A stretch of 64,000 nucleotides of DNA, from contig NZ_CP056122.1 in assembly GCF_018219455.1 (NCBI RefSeq), positions 3,410,001 to 3,474,000 on the forward strand. The letters are read 5' to 3'. Made by a program: the position numbers and the translations under genes. This DNA is from Moritella sp. 5 (lineage in GTDB: Bacteria > Pseudomonadota > Gammaproteobacteria > Enterobacterales > Moritellaceae). Below, one piece after another: positions 54,108 to 64,000 of the stretch (position 1 is the stretch's first letter; every line of letters begins with the position of its first letter). Below the pieces are notes generated by a model. It did not search any database, was not told the origin of the DNA, and was given only the letters and a program-made list of their open reading frames with translations.

Positions 54108-55320
54108 AAAGCTTTTCTAATTGGTCGATACCAATTTTAACATCAAAGCGTCGGTGAAGTTGCTTCTGTCCCTCTAACCCTAGACGTTCTCGTTTTTCAC
54201 CATCTCGTAATAAATCATCTAATGCAAATGCTAATTGATCAACATTATTCGACTCAACGAGTACGCCATTTTCACCGCTATCAATCAGCTCTGGGATACC
54301 TGAAATATCCGTCGCCAGACAACATACAGACTGGCTTTGTGCTTCCATCAACACATTCGGCATCCCATCTCTGTCACCATCGGCAACAATCTTACTCGCC
54401 AATACAAATAAGTCACTTTCACGGTAAGCTTCAAGTACCGTTAATTGTGGCTGTGCGCCTTGCCACTCAATGTGTTTATCAATACCTAACGCTTTAGCCT
54501 GCTGTCGCAAACCCTTTAAAATACCGCCACCGCCAATATGCGTTAACTGCCAGTGCAAATCCTTTGGCAACTTAGCTAACGCATTAAGTAAATCATCGTA
54601 CCCCTTCTTCGGAACCGCTCGACCAACACTTATAATTTTAACCGGATTATCTGCCGAACTGCCGTTAACATTAGCGCGAGGTAGTCGCTCTACATGTTGA
54701 AAACGGGTAAAGTCTAAACCGTGATAAACCAAATGAACCTTACTTGGATCTTCAGCAAGGGATTGTAAATACTGATGGTTCGCGGCGGTACACGTAGACA
54801 ACCATTGTAACTCTGTCAGCTTTTCGGCAAGATCCCACTTTTCTGATGTCCAAATATCTTTGGCATGTGCAGAGCACGACCAAGGCAGATCATTAATTAA
54901 TGCGGCATAGCGTGTTACCGATGCTGGCGTATGTAAAAAATGCGCATACATTTGCTCGATACCGTCTGGCATTTCGGCTGCAAGTACGATGCCTTGACCA
55001 AAGCGACGAACCCGTCCACGGCTAGTATCACGCTTAATATCTTGAATAAACTGCTTAACAACTTTGGTTAATGAATAGCGTTTGACGACATGAAAAAACG
55101 CTTTTAGTACCCGTAATGGTTCAACATGTAAGTATTCAGGTAAATATAATACATCCGCTTCAATCTGTTGGTGAATAGGATGCGTGCTGGTATCTGTCGG
55201 ATGACGTAATGAAACTAATGTAATATCAAACCCACGTAACTCTAATGCGCGAATTTCTTGAGCGATAAATGTTTCAGAGAGGCGTGGATAACCTTTAAGT
55301 ACTAATGCAATTTTTTTCAC
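54091..55320 (-). CDS. Glycosyltransferase family 4 (GT-B) protein
   Basis: A 409-residue GT-B enzyme. The N-terminus KGYPRLSETFIAQEIRALE is typical of exopolysaccharide or colanic acid-type glycosyltransferases. The C-terminal domain has ISVGRAVPKKGYDDLLNALA and the E-x7-E region DGMPNVLMEAQSQSV. The start is GTG (55320) with AAGG upstream. It overlaps the next gene and acts in the same cluster. Function: sugar transfer from a nucleotide sugar to an unidentified acceptor. Confidence 0.88.
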   Translation of the reverse strand: MKKIALVLKGYPRLSETFIAQEIRALELRGFDITLVSLRHPTDTSTHPIHQQIEADVLYLPEYLHVEPLRVLKAFFHVVKRYSLTKVVKQFIQDIKRDTSRGRVRRFGQGIVLAAEMPDGIEQMYAHFLHTPASVTRYAALINDLPWSCSAHAKDIWTSEKWDLAEKLTELQWLSTCTAANHQYLQSLAEDPSKVHLVYHGLDFTRFQHVERLPRANVNGSSADNPVKIISVGRAVPKKGYDDLLNALAKLPKDLHWQLTHIGGGGILKGLRQQAKALGIDKHIEWQGAQPQLTVLEAYRESDLFVLASKIVADGDRDGMPNVLMEAQSQSVCCLATDISGIPELIDSGENGVLVESNNVDQLAFALDDLLRDGEKRERLGLEGQKQLHRRFDVKIGIDQLEKLFDSRD

Positions 55321-55405
55321 TACTGACTTACCTTAAACTTTGATAATTAAAACGTGATGAGACGTCATAAAAACATATATCGAGCTTGAGCATTACTTTA
55401 ATGAC

Positions 55406-56557
55406 TTACGAATACCTTGAGCTAGCCCATTCAATAAGCAATTTCGCACTTTTATGGGCGCCCTGATTGTCGATGTTAACCTTCTTGGCGGTACTCCCAA
55501 CTGCAGTATTAATCGCAGATTTTAATGTCTCGACACTCAACTCATCATTTTTTACAGATTGTAATACTCGACCTTCGACCAATATTTCACTTCGCGCTAA
55601 CTGCTCTGTTTCGCCTTCCCCTTCAAACGGTATTACCACCGCAGGTACGCCAGTTAATAACAAATCCATCACAGTATTATACCCAGCTCTTGAAATGGAC
55701 ACATAAGCATTGCTTAATTCTTTTAGAAAATCATCCGCAAGATCTACAACTTGTAAGTTAGACTGCTCCTGCGCTTTAAAATAGGCTTTGTCGGCACTGT
55801 CCATGTTTGGACCTGTAATCAACAACCACTTTTTATCCGCTGCAAATCCACTATTAAATAACGCCATCACTGCAACTAAAATATCTTTACCGATACTGCC
55901 GCCTCCGACAGACACAACTATCGTATCCCGTGTTTTCTGCGACGTAGCACTATTTTCCATGGTCGGACAAACATATCCGGAATAACTGATTTTATCGGCA
56001 ATCATACCGGCAACAGGAAAGCTTTTCTCTAATGGGTAAAAGTTTTTATCACCATGTACTAATACATGCTGGTAATACGTTTGTACAAGGTTAACGTACT
56101 CTTGTTCTCTTACTGCTGAACGACGCTGCAAAATATCTCGGATGGAAGAAACAAGTACAGGGGGATTACTTTGTGACTTAACCCAATTAAGAAGCGGTAA
56201 CAACTCAAAACGCATCTGCCTGCGGCCAAAAGGATACGTTTCAGTTACAATTAAATCTGGCTGCAAGGTCTCGCAAAGGGCTAATAGAGCCTGTGTACGC
56301 TCTTTTTTATCATCATCAGTAACAGAGCTATTATCAGCTTTAACTAATCCACTAAAACCTGAATCAGCACTCTTAACAGCCATTAACTGGTGCATCGTCG
56401 CATTACCAAAAGACATGCTCGGAACAGGCATTCCACCAAAAATAACATCCACATGAGCACCTTGCTCACACAATGCTTGAACAATAAGAGAAGAGCGACG
56501 AACGTGGCCAATACCTAATAAATATTGCACATAATACATAATACGTGGCGCTGACAT
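55406..56557 (-). CDS. Predicted glycosyltransferase, MurG-like (COG4671 type)
   Basis: A 383-residue GT-B-like protein with N-terminal GIGHVRRSSLIVQALCEQG and C-terminal VSRAGYNTVMDLLLTGVPAV, where the SRAGYNT stretch is the UDP-sugar-binding helix of the MurG/GT28 superfamily. It resembles the COG4671 predicted glycosyltransferases. The neighbour at 56607-57785 is a diverged paralogue with the same G-x-GH-x-RR start. GGAATCAGG precedes the ATG. The product is unknown; a polymer or glycolipid head group is likely. Confidence 0.78.
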   Translation of the reverse strand: MSAPRIMYYVQYLLGIGHVRRSSLIVQALCEQGAHVDVIFGGMPVPSMSFGNATMHQLMAVKSADSGFSGLVKADNSSVTDDDKKERTQALLALCETLQPDLIVTETYPFGRRQMRFELLPLLNWVKSQSNPPVLVSSIRDILQRRSAVREQEYVNLVQTYYQHVLVHGDKNFYPLEKSFPVAGMIADKISYSGYVCPTMENSATSQKTRDTIVVSVGGGSIGKDILVAVMALFNSGFAADKKWLLITGPNMDSADKAYFKAQEQSNLQVVDLADDFLKELSNAYVSISRAGYNTVMDLLLTGVPAVVIPFEGEGETEQLARSEILVEGRVLQSVKNDELSVETLKSAINTAVGSTAKKVNIDNQGAHKSAKLLIEWASSRYS

Positions 56558-56606
56558 ATACCTGATTCCTTACGAAAAACAATAAATTAAAAAGAACTAG
56601 ATTAGA

Positions 56607-57785
56607 TTATTTTGATACTAACTCACCAAATCGATCGGCAACAAAGTCTAAACCATTCAGCAAATTATCAAGTTTATGTGTACTCGGCTTATCTTGTTGC
56701 AATAATTTAATAATACTGTCGTGCATCAGCTCAGTTGAACGCTCAGACGCCAAATCAAGCATAGATAACAGGCCAACGTCAGCTGCATTACTCGCTCGGA
56801 TTAGCTGCTCTTTGCGTGGGTAGCTACGAGGTAAAATTAACGCACGCTTATCAAACGACAGTATTTCACAAAACGTATTGTAACCCCCCATGGCAATCAC
56901 CGCCTCAGCTTCGACCATCAAATGCTCGAGATGATTACTGAATGTGATCGCATCGACATGCGGTAACAACTCTGCACGATGCAAAAATGCATTACGATCC
57001 GCAGCGGGCATAAAAGGACCAAGTACAAATAAAGCAGGCATCAGTGTTGCGCTACTCTCATAAGCACGTAACACCCAGTCAATCATTTCAACACCATCAC
57101 CGCCCCCACCAGGGGTGACTAAAATATAAGGCTGCTCAGGAAAATTAATGGTATCGGTATCGACTTTTTGTGGTAGCTGCCTTGGCAAATAACCTGTAAA
57201 TAAGGTTTTATCTGTGACGACTTGCTTTATATCTAGCCCCTTTAATGGATTAGATACCTCTGCTGGACCATAGACCCAAAGTTCATCATAAAGATTTTCA
57301 AGCAATGGCATCACATTTTTCTTCTGCCATTCTTTTTTTAAAAGCTCGGGAGAGTCCATCACATCACGTAAACCGAGAATACATTTGGTATTCGTATCTT
57401 TAAAATAGGCGAGTGTACTGACGACTTCATCTTTCAATCCACCCGGCTCTTTATCTACAAGGAAAATATCCGGTTTGAAGACTTTAGACGTATTCAAAAT
57501 GATGGCTTCACGTAATGCCAGCGTATCAGCAAGATCGATAAGTAAGCCAAGTGAGGTGTATTCACCATTGTGAAGCTTAATAACGCCTGGAATACGAATA
57601 AAGTCAACACGGGCTTTAAAATCAAAGCGACCAATAATCGGTGAACCAGTAATAATTAAAACAGATAAGCCCTTGTATCGGTCAACAAGCTCATGCGCGA
57701 TGGTTCTACAGCGCCGCAAATGCCCAAGACCGAAAGAGTCATGACTATAAATAAGCAAACGGCTATTATTCAATTTACTGCGCAC
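56607..57785 (-). CDS. Predicted glycosyltransferase, MurG-like paralogue
   Basis: A 392-residue protein of the same superfamily. It starts with SHDSFGLGHLRRCRTIAHEL, and its C-terminal donor site is AVIAMGGYNTFCEILSFDKRALILPR (G-G-Y-N-T). VTPGGGGDGVEMIDW is a nucleotide-sugar loop. The start is GTG (57785) with an AGAG site. It likely cooperates with the upstream copies on one glycan. It is about 25% alike by eye to its neighbour, suggesting an old duplication. Confidence 0.78.
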   Translation of the reverse strand: MRSKLNNSRLLIYSHDSFGLGHLRRCRTIAHELVDRYKGLSVLIITGSPIIGRFDFKARVDFIRIPGVIKLHNGEYTSLGLLIDLADTLALREAIILNTSKVFKPDIFLVDKEPGGLKDEVVSTLAYFKDTNTKCILGLRDVMDSPELLKKEWQKKNVMPLLENLYDELWVYGPAEVSNPLKGLDIKQVVTDKTLFTGYLPRQLPQKVDTDTINFPEQPYILVTPGGGGDGVEMIDWVLRAYESSATLMPALFVLGPFMPAADRNAFLHRAELLPHVDAITFSNHLEHLMVEAEAVIAMGGYNTFCEILSFDKRALILPRSYPRKEQLIRASNAADVGLLSMLDLASERSTELMHDSIIKLLQQDKPSTHKLDNLLNGLDFVADRFGELVSK

Positions 57786-57902
57786 TTGAATTCTCTTTAA
57801 CTAAATATTATTAAGATGGATAAGGTTATCAAAAAAGAGTTGGCTAAGATAGCGAACTACTCACTTAATAAACCTTTCATTTTATTAAAAATAAACACTC
57901 GA

Positions 57903-60269
57903 TTAATTATAATCAGAGTCTATTTTGTCGTTCTTTTTTATCTCTGTAGAGGCGCTTAATGCGGCAGCAGCACCCAATGTTTCAGCAAGCTCATCATTTT
58001 TTTCAATGATATCCTTCAGGTCTTCTTTGTCTTTACCTGCATGCTGAGTTAGCACATGCACAGAGCGATGAGCAAACTCAATACCATTGGCTTTTAATGA
58101 CTCTTGTACAAGTCTAAATGCTTCACGGCGAATGACCCATTGCTCTCCAGGTACACACGTAAACTTCATCCGGAAGATAAGCGCGGACTCTTCAACCCTC
58201 GTCACCCCTTGCGATTTCAATGGAAGTAAAAAATGTTGCCCATATTCAGGATGTAACAGCATTTTTTGTCCCACTTTTTTGATCACCTTACGTACCTTTT
58301 CAACATCTGTTCTGTAATCTAATCTAAACTCTAATTTCTTAGTAATCCAATCACGGGATAAGTTACTGACTGTTGCCATTTCGCTAAAAGGGATCGTTTG
58401 TATTGCGCCAAGGTGATGACGTAATGTAATTGAACGAATAGAAATGCGTTCAACAGTACCACGTAAGCCAGCAGCCTCAATATATTCACCACGGCGAAAT
58501 GCATCATCAAGTAAAAAGAAGATACCAGAGATTACATCCTGCACGAGTTTCTGAGCACCAAAACCAACGGCGATACCGACGATACCCGCACCTGCGAGTA
58601 AAGGAGCAATTTCAACACCAACGATACTCAATATCATCAGTAGTACACAAGAAAATAAGAATACTAATAAGAATGAACGCACTAAAGGCAACAAGGTTTC
58701 AGAACGAGAAGCCCCCGTACCACCACCTTCCCCCTCTAATGTGGAGCTACCATTGTTATCTTCGCAAATCATCTCATAAGGTAAATGGCGTTCGATAGCA
58801 GATTGAATAACCTCCCAAATAGCATAAGCCAAAATAATCACGATAATAATATCAACAAACATTTGGATAAAACCGCCAAAGCTATTCGCTAATTTTTCCC
58901 AAGCATTATGATCAAAGCTAGCATCAATATGATAGAAGATAACAGCGACGAATATAATGCGAAGTGCAATAATGACCCTACGAATAAATTTATCGCAACG
59001 CATTTCAAAAGAATGGCTCTGTAACCAAGTTATACGTTTTAGTTGGCTCATGATGACAAAAATCAGACGATCCAATATAGGATAACTAAACGTTAACCAC
59101 CAAATTGGCGTAAAGTTATCAGCTTGTTCGTAATAGCCTAAAAACTCATACGTAGCCCAGAAAACCCAAGCAATAAATAACCATATAGTAAGGATTGTAG
59201 TCCACGTTTGACGCAAAAATCGAGTTAATGCCGAGCTCGCTTCTTTCGAATCCGTAAACATTGCTTCAATGGTTTTACGGTTAAACCAAATAAAATAAAT
59301 CGATAAAATATTCATTATCATACCGCTCGAAGGAATAATCAGAGCGAAAAGAATTCTATCTAACGAGAATAATATGAGGATATACCAAAGTGTTGTAATA
59401 GTAAGGTATATAGCCATAAAAATAAGTATTGACCAATATAGTCGGGTTGCCGATAAGCAATCAATTTTAAACAACCGATTACCTTTAGCATAGGGAGCAA
59501 AGATAAGTCGTAATATAATCGCTAATGCACGTATTTTAACGACAAGGCCGAGTCCATGCAGGCTTAATACACGAAAGGGGTCGGTTTCGCTATAATTATA
59601 AATAGCGATAAGCGCGGCAGTTAAGGCGAAAATAGCAATGCCTACATATTGAAAAAATCCACGCATGAGTATGTAATCAAGATTATCTTTAAAACTCGAA
59701 CCTTTTTCTTTCACAACACTCTCAGAAAAAGAATCCATTTTCAGACTAACAACACGCTCTACAATAAAACCAGCAACAAGCATCAACACAAAAATAGTAA
59801 ACAAAGAGGTGAAATGCCCTACACCTTCTTCATTCGTCAGGTTATTAATCAATTGCGCTTGGTGTTGAGGCCACAAGGCTAAACTGGCTAATAATTTTTC
59901 TTTACGATCTCTGGCATCCATTAAAAAAATAAAACGGGCCATCTCATCATTGCGATAACCGTATTCTTTATTACTCCCACGTTGTGCCGACGCATCTGTA
60001 GCACGCCAGTTTTTCGCCTTACGCGCGTTTTTTCTATCTGCAACGAATGGGTCATTGTCATTATTTACAGATTGGTAGTCACCCGACAGGTTATCACTCT
60101 CATTACTTACTGGGCTGGTCTTTACTAAATCAACCGTTTCTTTTGTCAGTGATAACTCAGATCCCTGCGCATAAACCACGCTTGTATTACTCAGCATCAA
60201 AAACATATAGATAAAGATCGTAGTAGCGATAGTACGATTAAAGACGCTTAAGGTAATACGCAGAGGCAT
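57903..60269 (-). CDS. Mechanosensitive ion channel family protein (MscS-like, large)
   Basis: A protein of about 788 residues with a signal peptide (residues 14-35), a charged periplasmic part, and about eight or more transmembrane helices. The MscS domain (about 540-700) contains the pore helix VEIAPLLAGAGIVGIAVGFG followed by AQKLVQDVISGIFFLLDDAF. A cytoplasmic beta domain follows (GTVERISIRSITLRHH). It is a large MscS family member, like MscM/YbdG-type channels, which release solutes upon osmotic downshock. It lies upstream of the glycosyltransferase genes, on the same strand, with a 117-base gap. Confidence 0.88.
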   Translation of the reverse strand: MPLRITLSVFNRTIATTIFIYMFLMLSNTSVVYAQGSELSLTKETVDLVKTSPVSNESDNLSGDYQSVNNDNDPFVADRKNARKAKNWRATDASAQRGSNKEYGYRNDEMARFIFLMDARDRKEKLLASLALWPQHQAQLINNLTNEEGVGHFTSLFTIFVLMLVAGFIVERVVSLKMDSFSESVVKEKGSSFKDNLDYILMRGFFQYVGIAIFALTAALIAIYNYSETDPFRVLSLHGLGLVVKIRALAIILRLIFAPYAKGNRLFKIDCLSATRLYWSILIFMAIYLTITTLWYILILFSLDRILFALIIPSSGMIMNILSIYFIWFNRKTIEAMFTDSKEASSALTRFLRQTWTTILTIWLFIAWVFWATYEFLGYYEQADNFTPIWWLTFSYPILDRLIFVIMSQLKRITWLQSHSFEMRCDKFIRRVIIALRIIFVAVIFYHIDASFDHNAWEKLANSFGGFIQMFVDIIIVIILAYAIWEVIQSAIERHLPYEMICEDNNGSSTLEGEGGGTGASRSETLLPLVRSFLLVFLFSCVLLMILSIVGVEIAPLLAGAGIVGIAVGFGAQKLVQDVISGIFFLLDDAFRRGEYIEAAGLRGTVERISIRSITLRHHLGAIQTIPFSEMATVSNLSRDWITKKLEFRLDYRTDVEKVRKVIKKVGQKMLLHPEYGQHFLLPLKSQGVTRVEESALIFRMKFTCVPGEQWVIRREAFRLVQESLKANGIEFAHRSVHVLTQHAGKDKEDLKDIIEKNDELAETLGAAAALSASTEIKKNDKIDSDYN

Positions 60270-60487
60270 AGTGATGACCAAATATTGATTGATAAGAATA
60301 ACTATAGTATCAAAACTTTATAAACGAATGATATGGTAAATAGCACATATTATTAATGAGTTAAAATACAAGTTGGGTGAATAGACAGATAAAAATCAGA
60401 TAATATAAAAGTAAAAGGAAGTAAACAGGCTTTCGAACTAAACATGAGAAATGATGGACTTTAAGCATTAAGTAATCGAATACTTAT

Positions 60488-60520
60488 AAAAAAACCGTCC
60501 ACTTTAGCAGTGAACGGTTT
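60488..60520 (-). terminator. Intrinsic terminator of the porin gene
   Basis: On the minus strand, AAACCGTTCACT and AGTGGACGGTTT form a 12-base stem with one wobble pair and a 5-base loop, followed by T7. Confidence 0.9.
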
Positions 60521-60562
60521 CATTAGTCAGTGTTGTTTATAGCAACGAATCAACAGGGTTGA

Positions 60563-61474
60563 TTAGAAGTATACACGACCACCTAGGAATACAGCGTCAT
60601 CAGTTTTGCCGATTTCTGGGTTAGTTGAACCGTACTCAACGTATGCTTTAACATCTTTAACAAGTTCGTAATCAGCACCAATTACTAGTTCAGTACGTTC
60701 ATCAGCTTTTGTATCGCTTGATGTAGCATCAAACATAACATATACGCTTGCTTGACCTAGAGCGTAGTTAGCACCAAGACCGTAAGCTGAGTTATCAGCT
60801 TTACCAACTTCAGATGCAGTGTATACAGCACCTAATGTTAGTGAGTCAAGTACGTATGAAGCACCTACAACATAAGTAGAGTTATCAGTTTTAACTTTGT
60901 TTGCATCAACGCGATCGTTAGCGATGTTATAAGAAGCAACTAAAGATAGACCTGCAACTTCATAAGTACCACCGATAGCGTAAGTATCTTGGTCCATTAA
61001 AGAAACAACAACAGAAGCGCCGCCGAATGCTTTAGTGTATTTAAGTTGGTCTTCAGAATCAGAACCAAATAACGCGTTATCTTCGTTATAGATGTTACCG
61101 TGCTCGTACGAGAAATCATACAAGAATGCGTCATCATTTAGACCCATTTGCTTACCAAGTGCAACTGTACCGTATACATCATGCGATAGACCAACGAAAG
61201 CATTGTTGATGTATAAAGTATCAACAGAATTAACGTCTTTATATTTAACTTCCATCTGACCGAATGCTTTAACACCGTCGTCTAGTTCTTTAGATGCTTT
61301 AATATCGAAACGTGAGCCAGCATCTTCAAATTTAACATTATCAGAATCTTGAACAGCAACGTGGCCACGGAAAGAACCGCCAAGTGAAACTGTAGTACCT
61401 TCGTTGTTATAAACTTCAGCAGCGTTTGCAGCGCCAGCTAGTAAAATTGCAGTAGCAAGAATAGTCTTTTTCAT
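60563..61474 (-). CDS. General porin, OmpU/OmpC-like
   Basis: A 303-residue Gram-negative porin. Signal peptide MKKTILATAILLAGAANA, then the mature AEVYNNEGTTVSLGGSFRGH, with the acidic residue pattern and beta-strand alternation of a 16-strand barrel, and the terminal Phe (GGRVYF) needed for BAM assembly. It is somewhat shorter than OmpC. AAAGGA precedes the ATG. The long upstream region probably holds its regulation, but I saw no clear OmpR or ToxR sites. Confidence 0.92.
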   Translation of the reverse strand: MKKTILATAILLAGAANAAEVYNNEGTTVSLGGSFRGHVAVQDSDNVKFEDAGSRFDIKASKELDDGVKAFGQMEVKYKDVNSVDTLYINNAFVGLSHDVYGTVALGKQMGLNDDAFLYDFSYEHGNIYNEDNALFGSDSEDQLKYTKAFGGASVVVSLMDQDTYAIGGTYEVAGLSLVASYNIANDRVDANKVKTDNSTYVVGASYVLDSLTLGAVYTASEVGKADNSAYGLGANYALGQASVYVMFDATSSDTKADERTELVIGADYELVKDVKAYVEYGSTNPEIGKTDDAVFLGGRVYF

Positions 61475-62108
61475 TTTGAAATCCTTTATGATTTATAAGT
61501 TAACTCACTCATTACTTAAATCTCTCTCTGAGATGATTTTATCTGGTAATGATCGGTTAAACCAAGAGTTAATATACTCTAACAAGTAGCGAGTTAAACC
61601 AACAATTCATCTGATTAAACCATTTGAATAAGATTTAACAACTACGCTTAAAACTTGATATGGATTATACTCACAATATATTTTTGAAAACTATAAGGAA
61701 AATCAACCGGAGATCAAAAACAAGATCACGGACACAGAAAAAGGTATGACTTCTAGAAATTTCTTGACAGCAGGAATTACAGCCACCTAAAAGGAGAGCT
61801 GTTTTCAAGCTAAATGGTTAAAAAGAACACGTATCGCTGAGTTTACTATTCTAACTATTATATTCTATTCAATCTGCTAACTATTCAGAACGATAAAATG
61901 CTTTAAAGTTCCATTTAATATGCAGATAATGATTTAGGGTTAGTTTCTAGAATAGGATAAAATAAAATTTCGGCAAGGTTAATTTTTTTTATCTATATAT
62001 AGGCAGAAGTCGAAAAGTACGTAAAAAAATACCCCAGCAATGCTGAGGTATCTTATAAACGCATAATGACCTATGAAGGTATAGATTGAGTGCTAAAAGA
62101 ACCGCTAA
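61475..62108. other. Intergenic region upstream of the porin gene
   Basis: About 630 bases: the porin promoter region and the topA terminator (62023-62051). It is AT-rich with no ORF of note. A small RNA is possible but not identified. Confidence 0.5.
62023..62051 (-). terminator. Intrinsic terminator of topA
   Basis: On the minus strand, ATACCTCAGC and GCTGGGGTAT form a 10-base stem with one wobble pair and a 3-base loop, followed by T7. Confidence 0.85.
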
Positions 62109-64000
62109 CTACTTTTCAGCAGTAGGCTTCTTCTTCTCTGCAGCAGGCTTCTTCTTCACCGCTTTCTTCTTCTCTTCTTCAACCCATTTACCATCAATAT
62201 AATGCGCAGTCCAACCAGTAGCTTTCTTTTCTACCTCGGTCATTACATATTGTTCTTTGGTCTTACGGCTAAAGCGTACTATCGCTTTATTACCTGCAGG
62301 GTCTTGCGCAGGCGCATCTGCTAAGTAATAAAATTTCGATGAGATACGGTCTCTAAAGCGAACTAACTCTTCAATCAGCGGAGCACGTGTCTCACGAGAT
62401 TTAGGGAAAGTATTCGCCGCTAAGAAGATTCCCGCAGCACCGTCACGTAGCACAAAGTAAGCATCCGATTTTTCACATTCCAATTCAGGAAGGAAAACAG
62501 GATCTTCTTTTGGCGGCGCAACTTCACCACTTTTCAGGATCTTACGGGTATTTTTGCATTCTTCGTTAGTACAGCCCATGTATTTGCCAAAACGGCCATT
62601 TTTAAGCTGCATATCAGACATACAACGGTCACACTCAACCACAGGGCCATCATAGCCTTTTAGCTTGAATTCACCTTTCTCGACTTCGTAGCCTGTACAT
62701 TCAGGGTTATTACCACAAACGTGTAGTTTACGTGTTTCGTCAATCAGGTAGCTATCCATTGCAGTACTGCATTTAGGACAACGGCGTTTTGCCATCAGCG
62801 CTTCAGTTTCAGCGTCCTCATTCAGCAAATCAATCGCTTCTTCGCCTGATACGAGGTTAATGGTTTTCTTACAGCGTTCTTTTGGTGGCAAGTTATAACC
62901 CGCACAACCGAGAAAAACACCTGTTGTCGCAGTTCGGATACCCATCTCACGTTGGCATGTTGGACATTCGATATCCGTGATGACCATTTCGTTCGAGCGC
63001 ATACCGCCTTCAGCCACTTCAGCACCAGCTGTGAGCAGCTGTTTCTTAAAGTCACCAAAGAATTCATTAAGTACATCGATCCAATTCAGCTTGCCTTCAG
63101 CAACGCCATCAAGTTGAGACTCCATGCTTGCTGTGAAATCGAAGTTCATTAACTCTTCAAAACTTTCAGTCAGACGTTCAGTAACAATCTCACCCATTTT
63201 TTCAGCGAAGAAACGACGGTTTTCAACTTTTACATAACCACGATCTTGAATTGTCGAGATAATCGAAGCATATGTCGATGGACGACCAATACCACGTTTC
63301 TCTAATTCTTTAACTAATGACGCTTCATTAAAACGCGCAGGTGGTTTAGTGAAGTGTTGCAGAGGATCGACAGTAATCAGGTCAAGTGCTTCACCGACTT
63401 CCAGTACAGGTAAATTACTTTCGTCTTCAGACTTCTTGCTCATTGGTGGTAACGCTTTAGTCCAACCAGGAAAACGCATAGTACGTCCCTTCGCGGTAAG
63501 CTGATACTCGCCAGCAGCAATCGTCAATTTCGTTGAATCGTATTGTGCAGGCATCATCTGACAAGCAACAAACTGACGCCAAATTAGCTCGTATAATTTC
63601 TTCGCGTCATCATCCATGCCTTTCAAATCGCCTGACATAACATTTACATCAGAAGGTCGGATCGCTTCATGGGCTTCTTGCGCACCTTTTTTAGAACCGT
63701 ATAGATTCGGTTCTGCAGGTAAGTAATCTTTACCGTATTTTGTTTCAATGAAACCACGAGCACTTTCTACAGCGTCTTTACTCAAGTTTGTTGAGTCAGT
63801 ACGCATATAGGTAATGTAACCGCCTTCATATAAGCGCTGTGCCAGACCCATTGTACGTTTAACGCCATAGCTATGACGCGTACTTGCCGCCTGCTGTAGT
63901 GTTGACGTAATAAAAGGTGCTTTAGGCTTACTGCTTGTCGCTCTGTCATCGCGTTTTAATAACGAGTAACTTGCGTTTTGTAAGTCAGTAACCGCTTTGG
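62109..64000 (-). CDS. topA: DNA topoisomerase I, C-terminal part (runs off window)
   Basis: The 3' portion of topA; the frame is open to the right edge, so the protein is incomplete at its N-terminus in this window. The catalytic Tyr lies in [16 protein letters not shown] (E. coli Tyr319 region). [21 protein letters not shown] is a conserved type IA segment. Three C4 zinc-binding modules follow: [18 protein letters not shown] and CDRCMSDMQ. The tail is Lys/Ala/Pro-rich. The enzyme relaxes negatively supercoiled DNA. Internal Met codons, such as that at 63851, are not the start. Confidence 0.97.
   Translation of the reverse strand, partial: KAVTDLQNASYSLLKRDDRATSSKPKAPFITSTLQQAASTRHSYGVKRTMGLAQRLYEGGYITYMRTDSTNLSKDAVESARGFIETKYGKDYLPAEPNLYGSKKGAQEAHEAIRPSDVNVMSGDLKGMDDDAKKLYELIWRQFVACQMMPAQYDSTKLTIAAGEYQLTAKGRTMRFPGWTKALPPMSKKSEDESNLPVLEVGEALDLITVDPLQHFTKPPARFNEASLVKELEKRGIGRPSTYASIISTIQDRGYVKVENRRFFAEKMGEIVTERLTESFEELMNFDFTASMESQLDGVAEGKLNWIDVLNEFFGDFKKQLLTAGAEVAEGGMRSNEMVITDIECPTCQREMGIRTATTGVFLGCAGYNLPPKERCKKTINLVSGEEAIDLLNEDAETEALMAKRRCPKCSTAMDSYLIDETRKLHVCGNNPECTGYEVEKGEFKLKGYDGPVVECDRCMSDMQLKNGRFGKYMGCTNEECKNTRKILKSGEVAPPKEDPVFLPELECEKSDAYFVLRDGAAGIFLAANTFPKSRETRAPLIEELVRFRDRISSKFYYLADAPAQDPAGNKAIVRFSRKTKEQYVMTEVEKKATGWTAHYIDGKWVEEEKKKAVKKKPAAEKKKPTAEK

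Noticed and set aside
1-64000. Prophage, insertion sequence, CRISPR array, integron or toxin-antitoxin pair
   Set aside because: I looked for transposase, integrase, phage structural genes, regularly spaced repeats and small paired genes and saw none.

Overview
The window looks like a chromosomal segment of a marine, cold-adapted gammaproteobacterium in the Moritella/Psychromonas/Shewanella/Vibrio neighbourhood. This is inference from AT-rich DNA, the gene content (PpiC, SbcCD, QueC, FadIJ, FadL, NrdDG, Bat operon, OmpU-like porin, TopA) and gammaproteobacterial regulatory sites (Fur, FNR, NrdR, FadR, CRP). It is mostly core chromosome. I saw no prophage, insertion sequence, integrase, CRISPR array or rRNA. 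One tRNA-Ser(UGA) is present.

Layout. 1-5.0 kb: the first codons of a YddG-like exporter, ppiC, an SPFH protein and a run of small enzymes (GNAT, HAD, Nudix, VOC, YtoQ), with one decayed glyoxalase gene and one overlooked 47-residue hydrophobic protein. 5.2-10.1 kb: sbcD-sbcC. 10.2-19.6 kb: a metallo-beta-lactamase-fold protein, an M48 lipoprotein peptidase, a DUF4250 protein, an MFS pump with a divergent LysR regulator, a Sel1 protein, queC, a serine-type permease, a decayed acyl-CoA synthetase and an AraC regulator. 19.7-26.3 kb: a secreted amidohydrolase, a Fur-boxed Cys-containing membrane protein, a LysE exporter, GNAT, hydrolase and cupin genes, and an accessory tryptophanyl-tRNA synthetase. 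26.3-30.3 kb: a 2-hydroxyacid dehydrogenase and a tlpA-DUF4266-DUF3570-apbE operon. 30.4-33.5 kb: tRNA-Ser and nrdDG. 34.4-40.5 kb: a two-domain fatty acyl-CoA reductase, a pseudopilin and fadIJ. 40.8-47.6 kb: a MoxR-DUF58-DUF4381-BatA-BatB/C-BatD operon. 48-52.2 kb: fbp and two fadL paralogues. 52.3-60.3 kb: a glycosyltransferase cluster ending with an MscS channel. 60.5-64 kb: a porin and the 3' part of topA.

How genes work together. Fatty acid handling recurs: FadL (uptake) and FadIJ (beta-oxidation) each carry a FadR-like operator, an acyl-CoA reductase lies next to fadIJ, and a dead acyl-CoA synthetase lies at 18.4 kb. The anaerobic reductase promoter combines a perfect FNR box with two NrdR boxes. 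The four-gene operon at 27.3-30.3 kb joins a flavin transferase to an outer-membrane-like protein with a flavinylation-like motif (D80-VLTGAS) and a small lipoprotein ending in GGGCGCN, which suggests an envelope redox system.

The most striking new signal is upstream of the accessory tryptophanyl-tRNA synthetase. A 19-codon leader ORF with tandem Trp codons (26104-26163) precedes a 10-bp hairpin that buries the synthetase ribosome-binding site (26012-26044). This looks like leader-peptide-controlled translational attenuation of a tRNA synthetase gene. All functional statements rest on reading the sequence and family knowledge; no database search or folding calculation was run.
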